Source of the DNA: an uncultured Oscillospiraceae bacterium
GTDB lineage: Bacteria; Bacillota; Clostridia; Oscillospirales; Oscillospiraceae
NCBI GenBank assembly: GCA_900769835.1
Contig: CAAGIE010000008.1
Coordinates: forward strand, 1-9,902
Reading direction: 5' to 3'
DNA: 9,902 nucleotides
In this document: positions 1-5,405 of the stretch, piece after piece
How the letters are laid out: the number at the start of each line of letters is the position of its first letter
How positions within the stretch are numbered: position 1 is the first letter of the stretch
Program-made: the position numbers and the translations under genes
Notes under the pieces: generated by a model
The model's input: only the letters and a program-made list of their open reading frames with translations
Told to the model about the DNA's origin: nothing
Database searches by the model: none

Positions 1-25
1 GTTCAGACGTGTGCTCTTCCGATCT
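1..25. other. Illumina adapter remnant at contig end
   Basis: The first 25 bases are identical to the 3' end of the TruSeq read-2 adapter (ending in GCTCTTCCGATCT). This is untrimmed library sequence, not genome. Any reading frame or hairpin that uses these bases is artificial. Genomic sequence starts at about base 25 or 26; the last adapter T could also be genomic. Confidence 0.95.
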
Positions 26-38
26 TGCCGTAAGGCAA
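25..38 (-). terminator. Truncated hairpin, possible aldolase terminator cut by the contig end
   Basis: TTGCC-GTAA-GGCAA forms a 5-bp hairpin with a 4-base loop just after the aldolase stop on the minus strand. The T-tract that would show it to be a terminator would lie where the adapter now is, so this is only a guess from position. The outermost base may come from the adapter. Confidence 0.3.
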
Positions 39-53
39 CCTCTTCTGTTTATA

Positions 54-923
54 TTACAGTCGGCCGGCGCTGCCAAAGGTGCGCAGTTTTTCACGGATGA
101 CGTCTTTCATCATTGCGCGGGCATCGCTAAAGGAAAGGCAGGGCCAAAGGGCGGGGTTATCCACTGTGTTGAGGGTATTCTTCAGCCCCTTATTCATTGC
201 CATCACCACGTCGGAATAGATGTTGATCTTGGTGATACCGTGGCGGATGGCGGTTTGCATCTGCTCGTTGGGGGTGCCACTGCCGCCGTGGAGCACCAGA
301 GGTCTGTCGCAGACCGCGGTGATCTCGTCCAGACGGTCGATCCGCAGTTCGGGGGTCTTCTTGTATACGCCGTGGGCAGTGCCGATGGCCACCGCCAGGG
401 CATCCACGTCGGTGATCTCCACAAACCTGGTCACCTCTTCGGGAACGGTCAGGCTCTCGCCGGGATCGGTGTCGGTGCCGGTCTCGCTGATGGAGCCTAC
501 TGTACCATTGCCCACGTGACCCAGTTCCGCTTCCACGGTGACACCCTTTGCGTGGGCATACTTGGCGACCTCGGCGGTATTGTTGGCATTGTTCTCAAAA
601 TCCAGCACGGAACCGTCGTACATCACAGAACTGAAGCCTGCGTCGATGGCCCGCTTAATAAAATCAAAGTCCGTTGCGTGATCCAGGTGCAGGCACACGG
701 GGACATTGAAATGGTCGGAAGCACCACGGATCATCGCCGCCATCAGGTCCATATCCCGACCCTGCAGATCCACACCCAGCGCCATCAGCAAGGCGGGAGA
801 CTTCTCCTCCTCGCAGGTCTCCAGGACACACTTCATCATATCATAATTGCTAACGTCAAATGCGGGCAGAGCGTAGTGGTTCACACGGGCATCTTCCAGC
901 ATCTCTTTCATCGTGACTAACAT
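54..923 (-). CDS. Class II fructose/tagatose-bisphosphate aldolase family protein
   Basis: A 289-residue, full-length, zinc-dependent ketose-bisphosphate aldolase of the FbaA/KbaY/GatY family, a cytosolic TIM barrel that splits a ketose bisphosphate into glycerone phosphate and an aldehyde. Visible motifs are HLDHATD at 79-85 (catalytic Asp81 and zinc ligand His82), EAELGHVG at 131-138, GTAHGVYK at 181-188 (zinc ligand His184), LHGGSG at 211-216 (His212) and the phosphate-binding stretch KINIYSD at 232-238. The last differs from the more usual NI-x-TD form. The ATG at 923 is preceded by AGGAGA with 7-base spacing. Substrate cannot be told from sequence: fructose-1,6-bisphosphate is the default, but tagatose-1,6-bisphosphate is possible given the alpha-galactosidase 2 kb away. 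The gene is monocistronic as far as the window shows. Confidence 0.9.
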   Translation of the reverse strand: MLVTMKEMLEDARVNHYALPAFDVSNYDMMKCVLETCEEEKSPALLMALGVDLQGRDMDLMAAMIRGASDHFNVPVCLHLDHATDFDFIKRAIDAGFSSVMYDGSVLDFENNANNTAEVAKYAHAKGVTVEAELGHVGNGTVGSISETGTDTDPGESLTVPEEVTRFVEITDVDALAVAIGTAHGVYKKTPELRIDRLDEITAVCDRPLVLHGGSGTPNEQMQTAIRHGITKINIYSDVVMAMNKGLKNTLNTVDNPALWPCLSFSDARAMMKDVIREKLRTFGSAGRL

Positions 924-955
924 TGGACATTCTCCTCTCGCAGTAATGCGATTGT

Positions 956-984
956 ATTATATCGCAACCGCCTGCATCTGTCAA
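956..984 (-). promoter_or_regulatory. Perfect-consensus sigma-A promoter of the aldolase
   Basis: On the minus strand TTGACA (979-984) and TATAAT (956-961) are separated by exactly 17 bases, matching the vegetative consensus at all 12 positions. Transcription would start near 949, giving a leader of about 25 bases that includes the ribosome binding site. That leaves no room for a riboswitch, so strong, largely constitutive expression is inferred. Confidence 0.88.
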
Positions 985-1048
985 TTACCGTTTTGTATAA
1001 ACCGGGCGGTTTGGGGGAAAGTATTTCTACCACAAAGGAGGAATTGCT

Positions 1049-1234
1049 ATGTCCCAAAATCACGCTCCCGACGGGTTCGGGTTCTACCTGAACCAGAACA
1101 CCGCCGCGATGAACCGCTACGCTCAACTTTCCCAGCAGGAAAAGCAGGCGTTTATCGACCGCGCCAGATGCGCCACCAACAAAGACGAGATGTATGCCCT
1201 GGTGGCATCCCTTGCAAACGGCTTGCAGTTATAA
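1049..1234 (+). CDS. Small 61-residue protein of unknown function
   Basis: Reads MSQNHAPDGFGFYLN to ANGLQL, with an excellent ribosome binding site AAAGGAGG at 1034-1041 placed 7 bases before ATG. No signal peptide, membrane segment or cysteine pair is present; one Cys is in the second half. The pattern is G-F-G-x-x-L-x-Q-N-x-x-A-M, then L-x-x-x-E-K-Q-x-x-I-D-x-A and D-E-M-x-A-L-V-x-S-L. It resembles a recurring class of roughly 60-residue hypothetical proteins in Clostridia; that resemblance is from memory and no function is known to me. It predicts a short, soluble, mostly helical protein. A TATAAA at 996-1001 could be a -10 box, but no good -35 lies at the right distance. The gene is divergent from the aldolase and stands alone. 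Confidence 0.75.
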   Translation: MSQNHAPDGFGFYLNQNTAAMNRYAQLSQQEKQAFIDRARCATNKDEMYALVASLANGLQL

Positions 1235-1239
1235 AAATC

Positions 1240-1261
1240 GGGGCATCCCACCGGATGCCCC
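1240..1261. terminator. 9-bp GC-rich hairpin after the small protein
   Basis: GGGGCATCC (1240-1248) and GGATGCCCC (1253-1261) pair perfectly around a CACC loop, five bases after the stop codon. Downstream on the plus strand there is no T-tract. On the minus strand the stem is followed by GATTTTTA, so as an intrinsic terminator it fits leftward transcription better. It may still end or stabilise the 3' end of the small gene's transcript. Confidence 0.55.
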
Positions 1262-1374
1262 AACACGTTAAGCATACCACGCAGATTGCAGGATGTCAAC
1301 AGTTATACATTCATTTTTCTCCCATTCTACCTTTTGTACTAAGGGAGAAATAATATTTTATGCAATTTTACCTC

Positions 1375-1403
1375 TTGCAACTTGCAAAATTATATGCTAC
1401 TAT
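1375..1403 (+). promoter_or_regulatory. Strong extended -10 promoter in the gene-free stretch
   Basis: TTGCAA (1375-1380) and TACTAT (1398-1403) are 17 bases apart, with TGC directly before the -10 giving an extended -10 element. Transcription would start near 1410 and run into a region with no convincing gene. A second TTGCAA at 1382-1387 has no -10 at the right distance. Confidence 0.7.
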
Positions 1404-1414
1404 ATAGACACAAA

Positions 1415-1435
1415 GAGGTGATACCAATGATCTGA
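1415..1435 (+). promoter_or_regulatory. Perfect Shine-Dalgarno leading into a two-codon ORF
   Basis: GAGGTGAT (1415-1422) matches the anti-Shine-Dalgarno complement over eight bases and lies 4 bases before ATG at 1427, but the frame reads Met-Ile-stop (TGA at 1433). After that TGA the same frame stays open for 76 codons (1436-1663), Lys/Arg-rich, to another TGA. This may be a gene killed by a nonsense change, a minimal leader peptide, or an accident inside an RNA. The site could also be masked by the AGGTG/CACCT hairpin. Confidence 0.45.
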
Positions 1436-1728
1436 TACACCTTAGATCCTAATGAGAAAAAGGATCGAAAGACGGACTTTCCCAAAAACTTCCGATCACA
1501 TAATCCCTGGCAAAATTTGAATTTCAAAAACGGAAGAAATTCAAAAAGCAGACCACCTGACCAATCCCCTACTGCAAAGCACCTATCCCAAGCTAAAGTA
1601 CCAATGACCCTGAGGCAAAAGATACGCGCAAAACAGAAAAATTCCAGGTCTGCATTATCAAAATGAAAGTCGCGTCTACCCCGTAGAAAGAGAGGTTAAC
1701 CAACGATGTTAGATAATAAGAGTTCAGA

Positions 1729-1787
1729 GAAATAACCCTCAACTGTCTATCCGGTCAACAGACAAGTTGAGGGTTATTTCTTTTTTT
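1729..1787 (+). terminator. Very stable intrinsic terminator, first of a tandem pair
   Basis: A perfect 15-bp stem joins GAAATAACCCTCAAC (1729-1743) to GTTGAGGGTTATTTC (1766-1780). It is prolonged inwards by TGTCT/AGACA with one bulged A, and seven Ts follow (1781-1787). The nearest upstream gene ends almost 500 bases earlier, so it must close the transcript started near 1410. The stem is symmetric enough to form on the minus strand too, but only the plus side has the long T-tract. Confidence 0.85.
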
Positions 1788-1790
1788 GCT

Positions 1791-1815
1791 CCCTTTCTTC
1801 GGAAAGGGTTTTTTT
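1791..1815 (+). terminator. Second tandem intrinsic terminator with TTCG tetraloop
   Basis: CCCTTTC (1791-1797) and GAAAGGG (1802-1808) enclose a TTCG loop and are followed by seven Ts (1809-1815). It begins 3 bases after the T-tract of the first terminator and ends 1 base before the promoter of the lipoprotein, so it insulates that gene from upstream transcription. Confidence 0.88.
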
Positions 1816-1816
1816 A

Positions 1817-1845
1817 TTGACTTTGCCGCCAAAATGGTGTAGCCT
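1817..1845 (+). promoter_or_regulatory. Likely promoter of the first lipoprotein
   Basis: TTGACT (1817-1822), 17 bases, then TAGCCT (1840-1845). The -10 is poor on its own, but the -35 and the start of the spacer (TTGACTTTGCC) match the much better promoter of the paralogous gene (TTGACATTGCC at 6720) in 10 of 11 positions with the same spacing. An alternative is TTGCCG (1823-1828), 17 bases, TAAAAT (1846-1851), which would leave almost no leader. Confidence 0.5.
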
Positions 1846-1868
1846 TAAAATATAAAGGAGGCGGTTTT

Positions 1869-3029
1869 ATGAAACGCGTATTGGCATTGATATTCACAGT
1901 GGCATTTTTACTCAGCGGCTGTTTCTTTATGGCTGAGCACAAATCTCCTCAGATCCCCAGGGAGGGTCTGAGCGCGGACGACTCGGTTTATCCTATCTAC
2001 GACAATCTCAACCACACAGAAAAAGGTATTTGGGCGAATATCCGCAAAGCCGCGGAGGAACACAGCAGTGAAGAGATCTTCGTAGGCGAATACGCCTCTC
2101 AGGCGGAACTGGATCGGGCAAAGACCCGCCTGAACCACTTTATGCGGGAATTGTCCTACACCTACCCCGACTTCTTCTGGCTGGACGCCCATTCTTTCCA
2201 GATGTTCACCACCCAGCGCGACGAACTTTACGAGCTGAGCATTGTGCTGCAATACATTGTGGACGAAACCCAGGCCCAGGATATGTGCATTGCTTACGAG
2301 AACGCTGTGGCTGACATCGTTTACGAAGCCGAGAAAAAAGAAGATCTGTTCGATAGGGTGCTGTATGTGTATGACACCATCCTGGAGACCGCCAAGTACG
2401 ACTACGAACTGGCAGAAAGCGATGAGACCAGCGATCTGGGTCGCACTGCCTACGGTTGTCTGGTGGAGGGCGAAACGGTGTGCAGTGGCTATGCCATGGC
2501 ATTCCGCACCATTATGGATCGCCTGGGTATCGAGTGTGGCGTGGAATTCAACAGTTACAGTGATATCAGACTTTCCAGCGACGGACACGTTTGGAACTAC
2601 TGCAAACTGGATGGCGAGTACTACTACTTCGACCTGACCTGGGACGACACCGGCTTTGACAGTGAGGAATACCGGGATACGATCCCCTACTCCCACCTCT
2701 ATTTCGGCATCACTGCCGACGAGCTGGGCAGCTCCACCTATGACATCGACCCCAACGCACCCACTCCTGCCTGCAACGGCACAAAATACAATTACTTTAT
2801 CCACGAGGGGCTCAGTTTTTCGGAATACGACTACGATACCGTAGCGGAGGTGCTTCGTGCCTATCAGTATGACCCCCAGATCACCCTGCGGTTTGACAGT
2901 TATTTTGAACTGGAGCAGGCGGTAACGCACCTGATCGAGGAGCAAATGGTCTTCCAGGCGCTCCCCTCTCTGACCACCCTTTCCTATCTGGCCAGCGAAA
3001 CCGACCATCATTTGGTCCTGATTTTCTAA
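1869..3029 (+). CDS. Transglutaminase-like surface lipoprotein (paralog A)
   Basis: A 386-residue predicted lipoprotein. It has a Lys/Arg start, a hydrophobic segment and the lipobox LSGC with lipidated Cys18, so it should be exported and anchored to the outer face of the membrane. Residues 40-160 are mostly helical and acidic. A transglutaminase-like core spans about 165-262, with the papain-like triad visible as Cys205 (ETVCSGYA), His240 (GHVWNYCKL) and Asp255 (YYFDLTWDD). A further conserved region (about 300-386) ends in LVLIF. The family includes cross-linking enzymes and cysteine peptidases; no substrate can be assigned. AAAGGAGG at 1854-1861 fixes the ATG. The gene has its own promoter and terminator and runs against its downstream neighbour. 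A close paralog lies at 6781-7977. Confidence 0.85.
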   Translation: MKRVLALIFTVAFLLSGCFFMAEHKSPQIPREGLSADDSVYPIYDNLNHTEKGIWANIRKAAEEHSSEEIFVGEYASQAELDRAKTRLNHFMRELSYTYPDFFWLDAHSFQMFTTQRDELYELSIVLQYIVDETQAQDMCIAYENAVADIVYEAEKKEDLFDRVLYVYDTILETAKYDYELAESDETSDLGRTAYGCLVEGETVCSGYAMAFRTIMDRLGIECGVEFNSYSDIRLSSDGHVWNYCKLDGEYYYFDLTWDDTGFDSEEYRDTIPYSHLYFGITADELGSSTYDIDPNAPTPACNGTKYNYFIHEGLSFSEYDYDTVAEVLRAYQYDPQITLRFDSYFELEQAVTHLIEEQMVFQALPSLTTLSYLASETDHHLVLIF

Positions 3030-3034
3030 ATGAA

Positions 3035-3069
3035 AAAGCACCCGAAGATTTTCTTCGGGTGCTTTTTTT
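3035..3069. terminator. Bidirectional terminator between lipoprotein A and melA
   Basis: A 14-bp perfect stem AAAGCACCCGAAGA (3035-3048) / TCTTCGGGTGCTTT (3052-3065) has a 3-base loop. The plus strand ends in seven Ts, and the minus strand has a T-tract from the As at 3033-3037. It lies between convergent stop codons at 3029 and 3071 and serves both genes. Confidence 0.93.
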
Positions 3070-3070
3070 A

Positions 3071-4393
3071 TCAAATGTGCAGACGGTAGCCGGCAGAGGT
3101 ATGGGCGGCGGTCAGTTCGTCGCAAAGAGAAACGATCTCGTCGGTGGAAAGCTGAGCGCCGGTGAGGGGGTCCATCATTGCCGCCTGATAGACGGTGTCC
3201 CGATTGCCGGTACGGGCCGCCTCGATGGTCAGAAGTTGGGTGTAGATATTGGATGCGTTCATTGCCGCCAGTTGCAGCGGCAGTTCGCCTACGTACGTGG
3301 GGGTAATGCCGGAGGCATCCACCATACAAGGCACCTCCACGCAGGCCTCGGCAGGCAGGTTGGAGATCAGACCGTTGTTGATCACATTGCCGCCGATCTT
3401 ATAGGGGACATCGGTGACCATGGCCTCCATAATATGGGAGGCATACTCTCTGGAACGGACATGCTCTGCGCCTTCGCCGCGGAGCATGCTATCCCGCTCC
3501 TTGGCCCAATGGGCGATCTGATCCACACAACGGCGGGGGTACTCGTCCAGCGGAATGTTGAATTTCTCGATCAGGTCTTCTCTGCCCTGCTTGATATAGA
3601 AGGGGTTATATTCTGCGTTATGCTCGCTGGACTCGGTGCAGTAGTAGCCCAGTTTATCGATATAATCAAAGCGCACCATATCGCTATGCTTGCGGAGGGC
3701 GGTTTTTGCCTTTGCTCTGCGCTTGATCTCCGGATACAGGTCGTTGCCTGCCCGGTCGGTTACCTCCAGAAGCCAAGCCATGTGGTTGATACCGGCGATC
3801 TTTTCGATGGTGTTGCCCACATACTCATTCATCTCCAGTTTTTCCAGCAGATGGGGTACGCACACCTGCACACTATGGCAAAGACCGATGGTCTTAACAC
3901 CGGTGTATCTCTGCATATAGCCGGTGAGCATTGCCATGGGGTTGGCGTAGTTCAGCAACCACGCATTGGGGCAGACTTCTTCCATATCCCGGGCAAAATC
4001 CTGCAAAACGGGGATCGTACGCAGAGCGCGGAAGACACCGCCGATACCCAGAGTGTCGCCAATGGTCTGCCGCAAGCCGTACTTTTTAGGAATCTCAAAG
4101 TCGATCACCGTACAAGGCTCGTAGCCGCCCACCTGAATGGCATTGATCACAAAATCTGCGCCACGCAATGCGTCTTTTCGATTTTCCACGCCCAGATAAG
4201 CCCGAACCTTTGCCCGACCGCCGGCGATCCGCTGATTCATATTTTCAATGATCTTCTGGGAATCTGCCAGACGAGCGCCGTCGATATCGTAAAGCGCAAA
4301 CTCTGCATCCTTCAGGCTTTCGCACATCAAACTGTCACCTAAAACATTTTTGACAAACACGGTGCTGCCTGCACCCATAAATGTAATTTTCAT
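3071..4393 (-). CDS. melA: Alpha-galactosidase, glycoside hydrolase family 4
   Basis: A 440-residue cytosolic GH4 enzyme, the usual length, that hydrolyses alpha-1,6-galactosides such as melibiose using NAD+ and Mn2+ through a redox-elimination mechanism. The N-terminal Rossmann motif is FMGAGSTVFVKNVLGD (5-20), with the nucleotide-ribose acidic strand at LYDID (34-38). The diagnostic GH4 segments are QVGGYEPCTVIDFE (87-100), NYANPMAM (148-155), the metal-ligand Cys172 in LCHSVQ and His204 in GINHMAWLLE, then SSEHNAEY (255-262) and SREYAS (314-319). From memory the sequence tracks E. coli MelA closely over the whole length, so alpha-galactosidase is favoured over alpha-glucosidase or glucuronidase members of GH4. 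The ATG at 4393 has GGGGG 6 bases upstream. It is divergent from an AraC regulator, as in the melR-melA arrangement. Confidence 0.93.
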   Translation of the reverse strand: MKITFMGAGSTVFVKNVLGDSLMCESLKDAEFALYDIDGARLADSQKIIENMNQRIAGGRAKVRAYLGVENRKDALRGADFVINAIQVGGYEPCTVIDFEIPKKYGLRQTIGDTLGIGGVFRALRTIPVLQDFARDMEEVCPNAWLLNYANPMAMLTGYMQRYTGVKTIGLCHSVQVCVPHLLEKLEMNEYVGNTIEKIAGINHMAWLLEVTDRAGNDLYPEIKRRAKAKTALRKHSDMVRFDYIDKLGYYCTESSEHNAEYNPFYIKQGREDLIEKFNIPLDEYPRRCVDQIAHWAKERDSMLRGEGAEHVRSREYASHIMEAMVTDVPYKIGGNVINNGLISNLPAEACVEVPCMVDASGITPTYVGELPLQLAAMNASNIYTQLLTIEAARTGNRDTVYQAAMMDPLTGAQLSTDEIVSLCDELTAAHTSAGYRLHI

Positions 4394-4416
4394 ATATATC
4401 CCCCTTTTTATTGGTT

Positions 4417-4433
4417 TTCTATCGATATTCTAT
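4417..4433. promoter_or_regulatory. Possible AraC-family operator, TTCTAT direct repeat
   Basis: TTCTAT occurs at 4417-4422 and 4428-4433, 11 bases start to start, about one helical turn. It lies in the 118-base intergenic region between melA and its divergent regulator, 24 to 40 bases upstream of the melA start. AraC-family proteins often bind in-phase direct repeats, which suggests an operator. The motif is short and AT-rich, so chance is a real alternative. Confidence 0.35.
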
Positions 4434-4455
4434 ATTTCCGTAGGTAAAAAAGGAA

Positions 4456-4485
4456 TTGCTATATGTAACTCATTTATGGTATAAT
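4456..4485 (+). promoter_or_regulatory. Promoter of the AraC-family regulator
   Basis: TTGCTA (4456-4461), 18 bases, TATAAT (4480-4485), with TGG directly before the -10 giving an extended -10 element. Transcription would start near 4492, about 20 bases before the start codon, so the leader is essentially the ribosome binding site AAAGGAGGTGG at 4497-4507. Confidence 0.75.
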
Positions 4486-4511
4486 GTAACCATTCTAAAG
4501 GAGGTGGTAGG

Positions 4512-5270
4512 ATGCAAAAGCGAGATATGCTGCTGAGCAACCGGCATTTGCAGGATCTCAATCCCCTGATCGCAGGCGAGGAATTCTGCGCGCCGGGACA
4601 CAGTTTCGGCCCTGCCGTCAGAAAATACACCCTGATCCACTACGTGATCAGCGGCAAAGGCACACTTTACAGTCGGGGGCAGGCTTTCCCTGTGGAGGCG
4701 GGGCAGGCCTTTCTGATCCTGCCCGGGGAGGTCACCACCTACACCGCCGACCTGCAGGATCCCTGGGTCTACCGCTGGATCGGCTTTAACGGAACGCTGA
4801 CGGAGCGGTTTCAGGAGTTGCCTCCGGTATTTCCTATTTCTTCCCGCCCCTTCCGGGCGATTCTCCCGGAAAATCCCGACAGTGAGGTGCAGGAGTACCG
4901 TCTGTGCGCGGCATTATTCGAACTGTACTCCCTGCTTTTTTCCAAAAATACCTCCGACAACCCCCACGTCCGTCGCGTGAAGGACTTCATTAAAGCCTCC
5001 TATATGCACACCGTTCGTGTGGAGCAGATCGCAAAGGAACTTTCTCTTGACCGCCGCTATCTGTCCCGACTGTTTAAGGAACATACGGGAAAGTCCATTC
5101 AGCAATATCTGACCGATGTGCGGCTTCAGGAGGCGGAGCAATATCTGCGGCGGGGCTATCGGGTGCAGGATGCCGCCTTGCTTGCGGGTTATCCGGATGT
5201 TTCCAATTTTTCGAAAATTTACAAGAAATACCGCGGAAGATCTCCTGCAGATCTGCGGAAAGAAAGTTAA
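4512..5270 (+). CDS. AraC-family transcriptional regulator, likely of melA
   Basis: A 252-residue regulator with an N-terminal cupin sensor domain (about 38-115: Y-x-L-I-H-Y-V-I-S-G-K-G, then AGQAFLILPG at 63-72) and a C-terminal AraC/XylS DNA-binding domain (about 153-250). Helix-turn-helix 1 is VEQIAKELSLDRRYLSRLFK (170-189). Helix-turn-helix 2 is around VQDAALLAGYPDVSNFSKIY (218-237), followed by the family signature KKYRGRSPADLR. The length and the YRWIGFNG segment (87-94) fit the MsmR/MelR-type sugar regulators that activate alpha-galactoside genes. It is divergent from melA with a shared 118-base control region, so it probably senses an alpha-galactoside and controls melA; this is inference. 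The second recognition helix is slightly off the usual GF-x-D-x-x-Y-F pattern (GYPDVSNF). Confidence 0.9.
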   Translation: MQKRDMLLSNRHLQDLNPLIAGEEFCAPGHSFGPAVRKYTLIHYVISGKGTLYSRGQAFPVEAGQAFLILPGEVTTYTADLQDPWVYRWIGFNGTLTERFQELPPVFPISSRPFRAILPENPDSEVQEYRLCAALFELYSLLFSKNTSDNPHVRRVKDFIKASYMHTVRVEQIAKELSLDRRYLSRLFKEHTGKSIQQYLTDVRLQEAEQYLRRGYRVQDAALLAGYPDVSNFSKIYKKYRGRSPADLRKES

Positions 5271-5306
5271 AAACCCTCGGCAAAATTACTTGCCGAGGGT
5301 TTTTTT
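5271..5306. terminator. Terminator of the AraC regulator, probably bidirectional
   Basis: A 13-bp perfect stem AAACCCTCGGCAA (5271-5283) / TTGCCGAGGGTTT (5290-5302) has a 6-base loop and a T-tract running to 5306. It starts directly after the stop codon. On the minus strand it also follows, and overlaps, the end of the AraC remnant and can stop transcription from the MFS gene. Confidence 0.92.
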
Positions 5307-5405
5307 ACTATATTGGCGGGGAGATACGCCGTAGCGTTTTTTGAAGGCTTTGCAGAAATAGGAATAGGTCACCCGAAACAGTTTAGAGATGTACTCTTTT
5401 CTCAT
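5286..5405 (-). pseudogene. Remnant of a second AraC-family regulator, internally deleted
   Basis: A 39-codon frame from ATG at 5405 to TAA at 5286. Its C-terminal two thirds, SYFCKAFKKRYGVSPRQY, is a textbook second helix-turn-helix and signature of an AraC regulator. Just before it comes EYISKLFR, which looks like the recognition helix of the first helix-turn-helix, joined to VTYSYF with about 35 normally intervening residues missing. Compare the intact regulator at 4512, where RYLSRLFK and VSNFSKIYKKYRGRSP are separated by 40-odd residues. It lacks the sensor domain and most of the DNA-binding domain. It overlaps the last 7 codons of the MFS gene in another frame and has a weak AAAAGGA upstream, so it could be translated as a fragment, but function is unlikely. 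It suggests a former MFS-araC unit that lost its regulator. Confidence 0.75.

Larger units (their letters stand above)
1410..1787 (+). ncRNA. Candidate structured RNA or decayed gene, identity unknown
   Basis: This stretch lies between a strong promoter and two tandem terminators and has no ORF with a valid start. Local hairpins run almost end to end: AGGTG/CACCT (1416-1442, covering the ribosome binding site), GATCCT/AGGATC (1445-1466) and GAAAG/CTTTC (1467-1481). A pair GAATTTC/GAAATTC (1519-1542) has a loop whose CGGAA can pair with TTCCG at 1490-1494, forming a pseudoknot. Two nested long-range helices are possible: GACTTTC (1475-1481) with GAAAGTC (1665-1671), an alternative to the third hairpin, and GCAGACC (1548-1554) with GGTCTGC (1647-1653). 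TCTAC-CCC-GTAGA closes a hairpin at 1675-1687. I do not recognise RNase P, tmRNA, SRP, 6S, T-box or a known riboswitch. The plus strand is visibly richer in A than the flanking genes. Some of these helices could arise by chance. Confidence 0.4.

Noticed and set aside
9..920. 303-codon plus-strand frame over the aldolase
   Set aside because: It is antisense to a clear aldolase, starts inside the adapter and has no family features.
913..1353. 146-codon plus-strand frame covering the small protein in another phase
   Set aside because: No ribosome binding site, Cys/Arg-rich out-of-frame translation, and it runs through the hairpin at 1240; the 61-codon frame has a perfect ribosome binding site.
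1433..1435. Selenocysteine or tryptophan recoding of the early TGA
   Set aside because: No SECIS-like evidence could be established, other genes here end in TGA (melA, trxB), and the peptide matches no selenoprotein I know.
1729..1780. Integron attC-like or phage attachment site
   Set aside because: The stem lacks the GTTRRRY/RYYYAAC box pair with extrahelical bases, and no integrase is present; the T-tract makes a terminator the simpler reading.
1908..3329. 473-codon minus-strand frame opposite lipoprotein A and the end of melA
   Set aside because: It crosses a bidirectional terminator and two convergent genes; its openness follows from codon bias of the real genes.
3059..4342. 427-codon plus-strand frame opposite melA
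   Set aside because: Mirror of an unmistakable GH4 enzyme, beginning inside a terminator; no motifs of its own.
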